64,000 nt of DNA from Pyrrhosoma nymphula (lineage: Eukaryota > Arthropoda > Insecta > Odonata > Coenagrionidae): NCBI GenBank assembly GCA_963573305.1, contig OY754329.1, positions 79,322,576-79,386,575 of the forward strand, in the 5' to 3' direction. The notes below the pieces were generated by a model. The model was not told where the DNA came from, did no database searches, and saw only the letters and a program-made list of their open reading frames with translations. Shown piece after piece: positions 48,240-60,115 of the stretch. Position numbers and translations under genes: made by a program. Positions within the stretch are counted from its first letter, which is position 1. Each line of letters begins with the position of its first letter.

Positions 48240-48668
48240 CAGTAGTAGCGGTATTTTAGATTAACGTGCTCCGACGTAAAACGTCATTTTGCACACACAA
48301 CAAGGGGCAACAGCATTCGGGCGAATAGGACGATCACGACACTAATACCTATCATCCCAAGGAGTAAACAGCAACACCATTTATGCTAAATTTAGGCATA
48401 TTTAATTCAGTTTTTGCACAAATTTACCAATAGCTTAAATACATATAGGCAATGCCCAAGCTTCATTAAAATACGATTACTTGGCAGAATTTATTTTCAT
48501 GAGCAGTTATTTGCAAAATTAATAATTAAGTTCGATCAAGAAAATACTATTTTCTCCCCATGTTCCGAATCGTCTTCACTCCAAAGGTCCACTTAAGTTA
48601 ACGCCCAACGATGCTTAACTTCGGTGACTGATCGGGAACCGGTGTTTCCATGGTGGCAGCCCATTGCC
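48240..48668 (-). mobile_element. 5S rRNA-derived SINE, copy 2, split by an insertion
   Basis: The minus strand from 48668 reads GGCAATGGGCTGCCACC, then AAACACCGGTTCC, GATCAGTCACCGAAGTTAAG and the A-box-like AAGCATCGTTGGGC, closer to true 5S rRNA than copy 1. The match breaks at 48603 and resumes at about 48365 with CTTGGGATGA. The shared body then follows (TATTCGCCCGAATGCTGTTG, GTCGGAGCACGTTAAT), and a (TAC)n-like tail at 48240-48250. Confidence 0.78.
48366..48602. mobile_element. ~237-bp insertion within the 5S-derived SINE
   Basis: This AT-rich segment separates the A-box and C-box parts of the SINE and is absent from copy 1 at the same point. I see no inverted termini, poly(A) or clear target duplication; short AGTAA/AGTTAA matches at the borders are ambiguous. 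Its origin is unknown. Confidence 0.5.
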
Positions 48669-50340
48669 ATCTAAAGAACAAAATATGTGAACCCGGAATA
48701 TATTCTTCAAGAATCCTTTATTCAAGCTATAGGAGCCGACTGCACTCGTCGTTTTTATTGAATTATCGTATTTATAGCGTATAATTACTCGCATTAGTTT
48801 AACATAAGTTCAATTCCTGGGATTTTTTTCTACTTATAAACCATTTTTCATGGACAAGAAAAATGGTTTATAAAAATGGCCCATGCCCAATTCACCACGA
48901 AATGGAATACAAAGTTGAAAACAAAACCGTTGTTTAAAATGGGACTTAAAAAAGAAGAAAAAGCTGCATCGATATGCTCTGAAAAGGATGCATCAAACGG
49001 AAGAGAGAGGTATTCTGATTAGAGGGTTAAAATACACAGGCGATCGCAAGCCTAAGCATACGTCACATTAGGTCTTTTTGCTCAATGTGAATGGGTAAAA
49101 TGAAAAAGTGAAAGTAAATTAAAAATGTAAAGAAAACATTTTCTCAATGTGACGATTCAATAGCAACCACACGTCTTTGGTAGAAGTAAGATCTGTAATT
49201 TTAAAATAAGAACACCTTTCTTGATAGCGGAGAATCCGGAAGAAAAATATCCCAAAAATCATTTATGGAAAGAGAAAAGTACTCTTTCAAATTGTGAAGA
49301 ATTATTCGGATATTTGAGTTTTCATTTAGCGTGTCGTGTTTTTATTAAATATACCCAAAGAAATTACCAGCAAACGACACGAAAATTCTTTTGAAAAAGT
49401 CATAGAGAAGCCAAAAATATTCTTCGGAATAAGAATGAGAAGTTCTGTGAAAACATTAAAAGTGCAAAGAAACACTCTCAATCGTTCAAAAATCACGGAC
49501 GACTGCAGCCTAAATTAGAATTATGTTACGTTATACTCAGCGTGCAGGAACATTACTAATTCTGCCACCCTCTTTCTACCCGGTGACCTCTCCAACTTTC
49601 ACACCATATCACCTTGAAAGTAGGAGAAAGGGGTCAACCAAAGTAAGTAGGTGGCGTTATTCACACTTGAAGAAAATAAGAATGCGCATCCCTTAATTCT
49701 CGCATCTATCTCGTTGACGTCTAAGTGGCGTGGGAAAAGGAGAGAGATCCGACCGTCTCTTAAATAACGCTTCGCTTGTCTTGAGTGGTGACGGGAAGCC
49801 TCATCATCCCTCATTCTGATTTTTTCTCCACATCACATTCAATCCATTTTCCTTCCGTGTCGAAGTGGATTAATTAGAGGAGAGTGCATTAAAACGGGTG
49901 TGCGATGATGGAAGATCTTGGTGATGAATCGCTACGATGAATGATTCCCGGTGTTCCATGAGAGTAGAGATGTGATCGATGCTCAGTTCCGCTCACGTCC
50001 GACACTTAATTACGAATCGTAAGAAATACGACAAAACGAGCGCGCGTCAGATTTGGTTGAAGATTCCACATTAAGGAAGGAAAAATCCAACTTTAAAATT
50101 CTCAAACGTGCAAAAAACGAAATGAGTGAATTTTAAAATACCAAAATAATTCAAATAACAAAGCCTCTTATGGCTGACTGATTATTTTGAGCGCGTAAGA
50201 AAACTTACTTTGACTATCATGGGGCATGATAATTTGGGATATTGGATATTTTCCATTAATAATGAGAAATAGGAACTTTATAGCAAAGAGGCAGCAAAGA
50301 AGATAGGAGTGGAAGCGACATAAGTACTTGATGACAATAT
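48669..50340. other. No recognisable feature
   Basis: No gene or repeat recognised. Composition is AT-rich with moderate CpG patches around 49560-49830. Confidence 0.45.
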
Positions 50341-50344
50341 TCAT

Positions 50345-50720
50345 ACGCGCATACCCGTCACACCGTTCCCTTAGGGGTTAGGTTTGATACTCGGTGAAAG
50401 GCCCGTAAAGCTGACGGATGCCAGCAGCAGAAAACGCTGAAGAGCATGAATAATTTCCTCCACATTACCCTATCAAACATTCCTCTTTAGCTTCAATCAT
50501 CCATATAAAATGACTGCATTATACACGCCCTCCAGTTTTCAAGACTCCTAATAGTCCTTGTATTAAAAGTATCTTCCAACGCATTCACCCATTACATTCC
50601 CGATCTATCCCTTTCTCTCACGCTATTCAATCCTTACCATTTATTTGCTTCCTTATTCCATTCTCGTCTATTCTCTCGATGTGACCGAACTATAGAAGCA
50701 CGCAGTGTAGTGCAGCCCAA
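50345..50720 (-). mobile_element. RTE-like LINE tail and 3' UTR remnant
   Basis: On the minus strand 50720-50510 contains FGHIERIDENGIRKQING, matching the W-GH-ERM---R--K-I segment of the LINE tails at 0.9 and 38.1 kb. Below it, 50350-50390 (CATACCCGTCACACCGTTCC) matches the block at about 37645-37680, supporting a shared 3' UTR. Confidence 0.55.
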
Positions 50721-51629
50721 TGACTACACTATTGTATCGCACTAAAATAGTGTAGAAATAAATGTCAAAGATAAGTGCAGGTATCTCAATTTAAGCATTA
50801 GGTAAAACGATCAGTATTCTTGACAAATATCAGAAAAATCTAAATAACGGTAGGTTGGCTGATTATTATGTTGAGGCGACCAACGATTGATATCATAATG
50901 ATAATATTAATAATTTATTCCCCAACACGTTATACTCATCAAGCATATAAGTACTATACTTAAATTTAGAATGAGAATAAAGGTACCCCTTGTAGAATTT
51001 CTGTTTTTGGGCTGCAAACTTGCTCATCTACCGAAACAAAATAATGCCACGAATTAACCTTTGTGAGGTCACATAATATCCATAAAGCTATCATTTTTGC
51101 TGGAGAACTATAATATAATATATAATTTTACAATGAGTAAATGGCTGTAGTTAGCAAAGAAAAAATATTTCAAAACAAAGATACTTGTATGAAAGGTATT
51201 TATAATAAAACACAAGACATTATACATCGGTATCTTGAATACACATTTTTAACATTAAAAAATTAACCATTTTTTAAGCTTCTACATTATTTACCTCCAT
51301 TTCTTGTAAAATATTTAGATGATGTAGCTAGAATAAAGTTGGATCCTTAAGTATGTGTAACTCTAGCTAATTATATATTAAAATCTAGGTGTGGCTGACT
51401 ACATTGCATTTATTGTGATGGCTATTTCGTGGAATTTGGGAACAATTGAAAGAAACCTGGCGTCGACGGTAGCCTCCATTTAACGAAGAAGGGTGCCTAG
51501 TGGACCACAGGTTAACGTCACTTCCAACTGACGAATAACTACTCGCGATTACTATAACTAGTACTGTAGCTAGTACTATTATAAGTACTATACTAGATAA
51601 CTAATACAGTACTTGGGATTTCACTTTAG
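50721..51629. other. No recognisable feature
   Basis: AT-rich. Short direct repeats of AGTACTA/TAGTACTAT occur at 51560-51600. Confidence 0.4.
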
Positions 51630-51712
51630 AATTGACCCTCCCAGGATTCAAACCCCGGGCTTTTGGGATGTGAATCAAGCACCCATCAACCACATCACCA
51701 ACATGTATCCTA
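51630..51712 (-). mobile_element. tRNA-like SINE remnant
   Basis: The minus strand contains GGGGTTTGAATCCTGGGAGG (+ 51637-51656), a B-box-like core with its flanking stem, and a GGTTGATGGGTGC stretch where the A-box arm would be. It is too diverged for a functional tRNA. Confidence 0.45.
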
Positions 51713-54700
51713 ATTCGACCATATTCCACATTTTATCGTCATTTTAAAGAGAAATGCTAGAGTCACAGTGGCAGACGTTAAGGCCATTTATAAGTGAATA
51801 TGAGTCAAAATGATGTCGAGAGAAATAGTGTGGAAATAGACAAGTATAAAAATTTAATTTTTCCAATATCTCATTGAGTGAATTGAAAATTTTATTTAAA
51901 TTACATCGTATTGTATCTTCACGCACGTTGTTTCCGTTTCGAACATTCCTTTTTCTATGAGTCTTTGGAAAGAAACGTAACAACAGTAGTTCTCTTGGAA
52001 TGTTATTTTCTCAGGACCCCAAACTATATCAATTATGGTTCATTAAAATTTTACTGTTTACTAATGCATCATTGGAAATTTTAGCAAGGGAATAAGTGGC
52101 AAACAATTTGCATTCTAACGACACGTGGTGACTAAATATCGCTGAATTAATCATTCACATTATTTAGTAATTAATATGATATTTGATGGAAATTTTTATT
52201 TTGAAATGTCACCACGCAATTTTTTAATACCTTTAATCGTTACCGTTTAAAGCATACCGAGTGAATTATTAACAACGGTTTCTCCAAATATAATTTTTAA
52301 CTCTTCCCCTTTATACTTGGTCATATATAGTCAGAGAGAAGATAGATATAAATCCACGGGCGTTACAAATGAGTACATTAAACCATCATTAATCTGTTAT
52401 TAGTAAGTATATTCTTAATGTTCAACGTATTTTCTACTATTTGTACCTCTGAAGAGTTGCATTCTAGATGCCACGATGATTAAACAAAGACTTGTCTTAT
52501 TTTTAATAGAGACCTCCATTTATTTCAAGAAGGTTTACTTTACTTCATTAACACTTCTTACCGCAAAATAATTCACCCAAACTACACAAACCAAATCTTA
52601 CATTTTTTTATATCAAGCCGTGAAGACAAATATCAAAGTCGTAAATTATGAACAACTCCATTACTTTTTGTGGCATTCTTTAAATAATTAATGTAGCTTT
52701 CCGTTTATGCAATTGAAACAGGTAAGACCGACTGAAACTATATCTTATGTGTTGTCGTAGCTGAAAAAATCCTTAAATTTTCCCCAATTAATGAAAATGA
52801 AATGTACTCAAGGTAAATGTAATGTAATAAAGTGAGTCCACAGGAGCACGAAGTAATGCCATACTAATAACGACGAGTAAATGAAATAAGATTAAGGGTA
52901 GAAACAGCTATACCGCATAATACCGCCCTCTAAACCAATCATACATGAGTATTTATAGACCCCAAAACTTGAGCAGCATTAGGCAAGCACATTAGTCGCT
53001 AGTCTGGAAAAGTCAATTAAGAATTTAAATAAAAGCTACCGTAAGAACTAGCGGGAAACTTGTACTTGTACAAAGCGTTAATGTTCATAGCTGAATTCTA
53101 AACTTCGATTACCGCACGCTTATTCAACTAAATGTATTATCTACAAAAGAACATTCCCACATGAACACCATGTTACAAGGTGAAGAAACGGTAATTTCTT
53201 TTTTCATGACTAATGAGAAAAAAATATTCCTCCTTTCTGATAACCGGTTAAAATTGCACATGAATTGAAAATAAACTTTAATATCACTGAAATTATCACT
53301 GCTATTCAGTTACATGTCGGAGCGAATTACATTCATGCATCATCAGCAATCAAAGATGTGACAGCATAAACAAACGTGATGTTATTCTCAAAGGCTGGAA
53401 AAATAAAAACCCTGCGCAGATTCGATTGTTATTATTTTGACCAAACTCAGTCTTTGAAGTGAGTAGTTGTTGAAATTTATTTCCCGCACGCTAGTCATAT
53501 GCAACAATGAATAGCTGGGGCTAAGTCTGGAAAATTTTCTCGATAAAGAAATTCCTGGAATCCAGGAAAATTGTAATGTGTTCACGTAACTCAAATTATC
53601 TCTTCTTTGACTGTCAACACGGATGGAATCCATCACATAGGGTCAAATAAATAACTGAGATGATTTAGGCATTAAGAATCTGGGACTCGCTTCCATTTGT
53701 TTCGGAAGCAATGGACAAGTGTGTTGAACCTGGATGAAAATATGCATGAGTCTTGCAATCCATCTCTCTGACACCTATTTAAAACGTAAATTGAATGATT
53801 GCCGCAGAGAAAAGGGTGGGATTTCTGGAATTTTCCACAAAAAAGAGAATAAACAGCCACCGTATGCTATGAAAAATTGAGTTAGTTAGAAGCCAAACGT
53901 GTGCATGAGAAAGAGCTGCGCACTGAGCTCGACTGCACACTCTTCAGTTATTTTTGGCACGGACTAAGGCAACATGACGCAGAAAACGGCAACGTGAAAA
54001 ATGTTTCAAGGAGAGGAATAAAGCTCACTTGAGATTAAGTCACGTAATTAATGCGTGAAACCTCGGCGTGGCTCACACAAGAGAATATTACCACCCTTAC
54101 TCAAGGTGTCTTGTTCATTTTATATATCTTTTTTAATTTTCGACGCTTTGCACTTCAGGTGTTTTTTAGCGGCGAAATAGGTCACGGAGTGCCCATTCTG
54201 AGAGCCACGGAAAGCTGTCCATGAATCCCTCTTCATTCCTACGAGAAAGGACGTGATGAGCATACGGCACGTTATCTTTTAAATCGCTCGTTTCGAGAGA
54301 CTCGTGACCTGCGATAACGGTCGCACTTTTACGGCAAATTTCGACTCGTCTGATTGATGGACTGAATGGAAGCTAAATCCCAAAGACACTGAGACGAAGT
54401 GCATGACGCGAAATAAAATATCACTGAATTTAACCCGAGTCAAAACAATGGCAGTTTCCTGTCAACGAATGTAAATGTGTCACGTGTATTTTGAAATTAT
54501 TTTTAAAAATCACAAAAACTATATAAACTAAACGAGAGCATCTAAAAAATAAATAACTACTAAAAAATCATACCTAAAGTTTTGCAATATTCGGTTAAAG
54601 CAATTATGACCAGCTGTAAATGAATATTCAATTTACATTTGTTAGATGTCCCATGCGAAAGCTCTGTACATGCATACAATATTTTTTTCAGGACATTGAA

Positions 54701-55044
54701 GGTTAGATTAGAATCCAGCCTATATAGCAGAAAGAAAAAAACTATAGTAATTGATGACATCAAAAATTGATCCGAATAAATGTTTGTAGTGTTTATGCAA
54801 ATTCTATGGTATTCCGGATCAAACGCAGATGGCCTCGAATTAGATGTTATTTTACGAACATTGAGAATAATGATCAACTAATCCAATCCATAACCAAACA
54901 TGAATCACTCCAAGAAACAGAACCCTATGTTGATGTAAAATAAATTCACTCGATTACGGGAAAGCTTAATTTGCCAAACGCTTTGAGAGTAAATTGGTTG
55001 GATGAAAGAGTAAACAGTAAATCGTTAGAACCTTATTGGAACTG
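51713..55044. other. Unrecognised AT-rich sequence
   Basis: No gene, RNA or named element seen. A minus-strand frame of 105 codons at 54560-54877 has no motif. Confidence 0.45.
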
Positions 55045-55097
55045 TTAATTAAACTGAGAACGCACCATAGTGCATGGTGCGTTCTCGGTTTAATTAA
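55045..55097. repeat. Near-perfect 24-bp-arm hairpin with a 5-bp loop
   Basis: The left arm 55045-55068 and right arm 55074-55097 are complementary at 23 of 24 positions. The exception is a G:T wobble pair. Both arms end in TTAATTAA and the loop is AGTGC. It could be a tiny MITE-like palindrome with TTAA ends or a structured RNA; no flanking duplication is evident. Confidence 0.85.
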
Positions 55098-56600
55098 GAT
55101 GAACTGCGGTAAAACTGCAAAAAATCTTAGAAAAAAACAAGACCGTGATTCACGATCACAGTATAGAGAGGCATAAACAAATAAAAACATTGCCCTCCAT
55201 TTAGCAATTTAAGGCCTTTTTTCCACGGCTTCTACCACCGTACCAACGAGTTCATGCCTCTAGATACTGAACTGAAGCGTCATTAAGGTATTAATTTGCA
55301 GAAAACAACGACAGAAATTACCTTTTTTGACACATCGCATTACTGATGAAAGGTTAAAAGTTAATTAACTCTCCTCTCTCATTAACAGTGACAGGGAAAA
55401 ATATTTTGTTAACTGCTTCTTGGAGGGTTAAGAAATTGAAATCTGAGTACCAGTAACCTCAATGCGAGAGAAACATGCTAATGGACCTCTTCATACTTCT
55501 AAAGGTTATGTTTTATATCCAAGCCAATAAAAAGATCAACGACTTCTTACCTTGAATGACTTGTTGAATGACTATAAATTAAAATGATTAGAAGTTGTAA
55601 GCTATGCGGGATGAATCAATATTTTTTCGCTGGCCACATACAATATTTCGTGGGTAGTAAAACGTTCGGTGGGCTGTGGGGGCTCCCCTATTCTACATTG
55701 AATGATAATGCTCGTGAACAAAAACTGTAATAATATTTATAGTTAGACAATTTTAAATGAAGATTATCAAATAAGAAAATACTCAAGGATTCTAGCCGTG
55801 AATGAATGAGTCCATTATCGATTAAAATGCTGTGGTTGTTGTAAAGTTGTGTTCGATATATTTCTGTTTCAACTCGTGTGCCATTTAGCTACTTCTAATG
55901 CATACGCATAGAAGACCATAAAACCTAATAAATAGTTAATGATAAATAGTCTCTTTTCTATTTATTAAGGTGTTAACCAATTCATGGCCTACACAAAATA
56001 TATTTTCTAAGCATTCTTGCAAAGAGAGTGCTGGTTATTTTTTCTCTGATTTGAATATAATATCAGAGCATGGCTACGGTTTACAGTTGTGAGAGTGTAA
56101 CTACTGCGTCATCTATGCAAAGGAATTTGTAATTCGTTTCCTTTCAGTCATAGTTTGCAAGAATACAGGGTATAAATGACCATAATCTTTATAAATGATC
56201 ATTATAAAACATTGTACGCCGTGTAGTTTGAAGGTATAATATCGCTAAAACCTATTGAAATACGCACCGAGAAGGTTAAATTCACTTAAATGCAGCCTTT
56301 ATAGCCAGTGTATAATGTATTGCAAGTCTCGGAAACAATGGAAAAATTGCCTGGCAACGAAAATGAAAACACATCGAAATTTGCATTCATTTTGCGTTTA
56401 AACTTGGAATAATTCAGTTAATCGATCGATAGAGAGAAATCGGTTGCAAAAAGTTAATGATTTGAAGCTTTAGCCTCATTTTGATTGAAGAATGAAACTT
56501 TTATCCCAATTATTTAATATTTTAATGTACGAAAAAAAGTTACTCTACACGAAAATTATTCGTTTTTCACATTAAATCCCATTAAAAAACAAAATCCTAT
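55098..56600. other. No recognisable feature
   Basis: AT-rich sequence without an identifiable gene or repeat. Confidence 0.45.
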
Positions 56601-59024
56601 CTGGGTCCGAAATGAATGAATAACATTGGGATTTTTGATTTTTTCCTGACATGATAAATTCCAACCCTGTCCTGAAAATTTCAACCTTCTAACTCGATTA
56701 CAAATTGCTAGGAATTTGTGTCAATGAGTGAGTCAGTCAGTCAGTTTGTAGCTTTATTATATAAGTAAACTTCAGCCTGCGTAAGTTAGTGACCGCAAAA
56801 ATCGAAAAGTAGTCGGTCAATTGACTTGAATCTTTGGTGAGTTGTTGTGCGCGCACCCAAAAAGGTTTATAAATCATAAAAATAGCAAATGTTGGGGTTG
56901 TTTTAACCCAATATTATTGAAATATACTCCCATAAGAAAATAAATAAATTATTTGCACGTTTCTTTAATTGCTTTTTTAAATTACTTGAACTCCAGATTT
57001 TGGATGGAAATTTTTATCATCGAACGCATAAAACAATGCATTATTTAATAATTTCATTCAATTTTCGTATACGCTTCGTTTTTTCCCAGTTATTGCGCCT
57101 TTATCTCTAAATTCATCATTTTTCTTCCGTTTCAACAATACAAAATTTCCTTGGCAACCAGGCGTGAATATCCATTTAATAGCGATGTCATGAATGGCTA
57201 CTACGCCTGCAGCATTTAAAGGCCAGGTTTAGTTGCTAATTTGATAGTTGTAGTCAAACGACTAGAGTTCCCCTTTCGCCTTGCCTTCTCAAATAAGGTC
57301 AATCGCTTCATGTGTGTGGATTAAAACTGGAAAATCCATGCTTTTCACATGGTTTGCATGGCTTGTATTTCACTAAAGAAATATGCAATGCAGCGCTAAT
57401 CTTCCTTGAGGATCTTTGTCTTGCTTTGTGTGGCAAGTTGTTGGCACAATTGGGAATGACAGCAAAAATTCAGTCCATCAATACAACATTTGACAGAGAA
57501 CTGCTCAGAAAGCAATCAAACAACAGAAATGACCTACAGCTGTTCGTCCAAAAAAATACACCGAAATTCCTTCCAAAACAAAATGTAGCATTTGATCCCA
57601 TCATACAAGCTGTGGCCAACCAATTTGGATGATTGTACTTTTTGGACACTAAACGTGGAACTGGAAAAACGTTCTTAACTTCCTCGATCCTGGCTAAAAT
57701 TCGTTCAAACGGCCATATTGCGTTAGCCCTTGTTTCTTCAGGCATTGCTGCCACATTAATTGAAGGAGGTAGAACAGCGCATTCAGCTCTTAAACTGTCG
57801 CTAAACATGCAATTAACAGAAACCACAACATGTTACATTTCACAAACATCAGGAATGAGAAAGGTTCTTCAGGCATGCAAAATTATTGTATGGGATTAGT
57901 GTACAAAGGCTCACAAGAAGTCATTGGAAGCATACATTGAAATATTTGGAATAATCAGGCTCCAATCAGGTGGAGCATTGGTGGATCTTCCATTTATACC
58001 TCGCTCAACTGACGAATTGCATGGCGGCTTGAAATATTCAACTTTTGGAGCATAGTTAAAAAATGCATTTAACAACAAATATGAGAGTTTAGCTTCAAAC
58101 CGATCCAACAGCTGACATATTTTCCAGACAATTACTCGAGGTTGGTATCGTCACTGTACCTACAAATTCAAAAACAGGAAAAATCACCTTCCAATCTAAT
58201 TTCGTGAATTCAAAAGGATAATTAGTAGCCAAGGTTTTCCAAAGCATCGAAACAAATTATCGAAATCACGCATGGTTGAGTGGAAGAGCCATTCTAGCGG
58301 CAAAAAATGTTGACGTATACGATACGAACAACATCATTCTAAACAGAATCACAGGTGAAACAGTGACAGACAAATCCATTGACTCCGTGATGAACTAAAG
58401 TAAAGTAGTAAATTTTCCAACGGAATTTCTTAATTCTCTCGATGTTCCCGGATTATCGTCACACATTCTGAATTTGAAAATTAGAGGGCTAATTATATTA
58501 CTCTGAAATATCAATCCGTCAAAGTTATGCAATGGCACACGATAAGTAGTTAAAAAATTATGAGCAATCTAATTAAAGCAACAATTTTGATAAGACTTCA
58601 TAAAGGTGAAGACGTACTACTTCCATTTCCAAAACGCCTTGCGTTCCCTATGACTATCAAGAAAGCGCAAGGGCAATCTTCGCAATTGTGCGGTTTGAAT
58701 TTCGAAAACAATTCTTCTTTCATGGGCAATTTTATGTCGCATGCTCCAGAGTTAGTGGACCGTCTGATCTTTATGTTAATGCAGAAAACGGACAAACAAA
58801 ATATGAACTCAATCCCCTAGCTTTACAAAAAGATTATTTTCTGTGAAAAAAAATCTTTTTTCTTCCTTTCCTTTCATTCCACAGCTTAGCGAAAGCAACG
58901 AAAGGTAGTGTATTGAATGATGTGTTTTTTGAGTGAATCAATGTTCGCTAAAATACCTTTATTTACATTCCCAATTATTTCATATCAGACTGAGCCACAG
59001 CGAAGCGTGGCCGGGTTTAGCTAG
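56601..59024 (+). mobile_element. Helitron (rolling-circle transposon), decayed, 5' limit uncertain
   Basis: The 3' terminus is classic: a GC hairpin CCACAGCGAAGCGTGG (58995-59010, one bulged A), ten bases, then CTAG at 59021-59024 followed by a host T. Upstream lies a Pif1-type helicase remnant. The stretch 56690-56770 with repeated GTCAGTCAGTCAG and TAGCTTTATTATATA resembles Helitron non-coding sequence in insects, so I place the left limit loosely at 56601. The Rep nuclease region was not found, so the element is incomplete. Confidence 0.82.
57250..58846 (+). pseudogene. Helitron Pif1-like helicase, broken and rearranged
   Basis: Pif1-type helicase domains unwind DNA during Helitron rolling-circle transposition. 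The piece at 57383-58846 runs in order: FLEDLCLALCGKLLAQLGM, the Walker A GTGKTF at 57657-57674, GGRTAHSALKLSLNMQ, CKIIVWD-C where TAG replaces the usual Glu of the DE pair (57897-57899), NHAWLSGRAILAAKN, IILNRITGE, FLNSLDVPGL, FPMTIKKAQGQS and, after a frameshift, SDLYVNAENGQT with a TGA at 58844-58846. Stops and shifts are many, including TGA at 57630-57632. In front, at 57254-57356, sits a second copy of the C-terminal end (FKRLEFPFRLAF, then CGLKLENPCFSHG) that is out of order. Confidence 0.85.
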
Positions 59025-59254
59025 TACTATATGCAATACACCTGAAACTACTTTAACCTTTAACCCAGTTTTATGTCTGAACACTTCGGTGTTTTTGATG
59101 GATAAACTCACCAACTTCGGTTTTTATAACGGCAAAATATTAAACCAGAGATAATTAAACTGGTTAAAATGTCTGAGTAACATTAACTATTCTTTGATGG
59201 TTAAAAGGAAAACGTCGAAATAGTCTTTAAAATGGAATTCACCGCAGCAAACAC

Positions 59255-59320
59255 AATCATCAGCAGTCATCAATCCGAAGACTGGCTTGCTGCAGCTCGT
59301 GTCTCTTGTAAGCTTTAAGC
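59255..59320 (+). repeat. Dispersed-repeat fragment (GTCATCAATCCGAAGACTGG type)
   Basis: The phrase CATCAATCCGAAGACTGGCT followed by TGCTGCAGCTC resembles the end of a repeat common in insect genomes from memory. Only about 50 bp are recognisable. Confidence 0.35.
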
Positions 59321-59563
59321 TTTATTCCGACATTAGTCTTCTGTTAAAAGACATATTTTAGAAAACACTTGGCCATGTATGACGCTATGATTGGTTATTA
59401 TTTTGCTGAACATGAATTCTCACATTATTTCAGACTACCATTATTGACAATATTGATATCATCATATTAAGCTTAATTCCAAAACCAGGAAAATTTAAAA
59501 ACATTTGAAAAAAATACATAAGTGCCAGAGAATTTTTTTTGTAGATTTTCGCAGCTCATTGTT

Positions 59564-60115
59564 TATGGTATTCAGGCTTTTGGTTCTGCAACAAAGTGTG
59601 ACATCAAAAAAAACCTAAAGAGAAGGAGAATCCTAAACCTCTGGGATATGTTATGCTGACTTACATTGCGGGTACGACCGATCACATAGGTAGAATAATG
59701 AAAAAGTATAACTTAATCACACGATATAACACTACCTCCAGAGTACGATATCATCCACGAGGGACTAAAGAACCATTACCACCCACAATTTATGAGGATG
59801 TATACGAACTTCTCTGCAGTTGCGGAGGTTATATGTGGGACAGACCAAGAGAGTAATTGGATGCCGATTAAAAGAACATGAACGTGCAATACGGAAAAAA
59901 GACTGGTATCACTTTGCCGTGGCTGAGCACACTGCGTTAGAGGGGGGTCACGCCATTGACATCGAGACGGCAAGAGTACTACACAAAGAAAGCAGTTACT
60001 TTCCACGGCTCATAAGGGAGGCGACTAAATACTAAACATTAATCGCAGAACCAAAAGCCTGAATACCATACCAGAGGATTGTTTACTCCGGGAAATAAAA
60101 ACGAAAATAAATTAT
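59564..60115 (+). mobile_element. Penelope-like element 3' fragment with an inverted self-copy
   Basis: The coding remnant (59608-60112) is preceded by 59564-59589, an exact reverse complement of 60045-60070 (26 bp), which lies in the 3' part of the coding sequence. Inverted partial copies attached to the 5' side are characteristic of Penelope-like insertions. The reverse transcriptase domain is missing. Confidence 0.78.
59608..60112 (+). pseudogene. Penelope-like element GIY-YIG endonuclease region, frameshifted
   Basis: The + strand encodes the linker and nuclease C-terminus of a Penelope-like element. KPLGYVMLTYIAGTTDHIGR matches the PLE segment between RT and nuclease. EDVYELLCSCGG carries the GIY-equivalent. 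A 1-bp change near 59828 shifts frame, and LYVGQTKRVIGCRLKEHERA continues with the YIG-equivalent, the conserved Arg and the KEH. VAEHTALEGGHAIDIE and FPRLIREATKY follow. A second shift near 60025 leads to LNINRRTKSLNTIPEDCLL. This copy belongs to a different PLE lineage from that at 36.7 kb, since their nuclease sequences differ widely. Confidence 0.85.

Noticed and set aside
57470..57826. 118-codon minus-strand open frame
   Set aside because: Antisense shadow of the Helitron helicase, whose + frame carries Walker A and other motifs.
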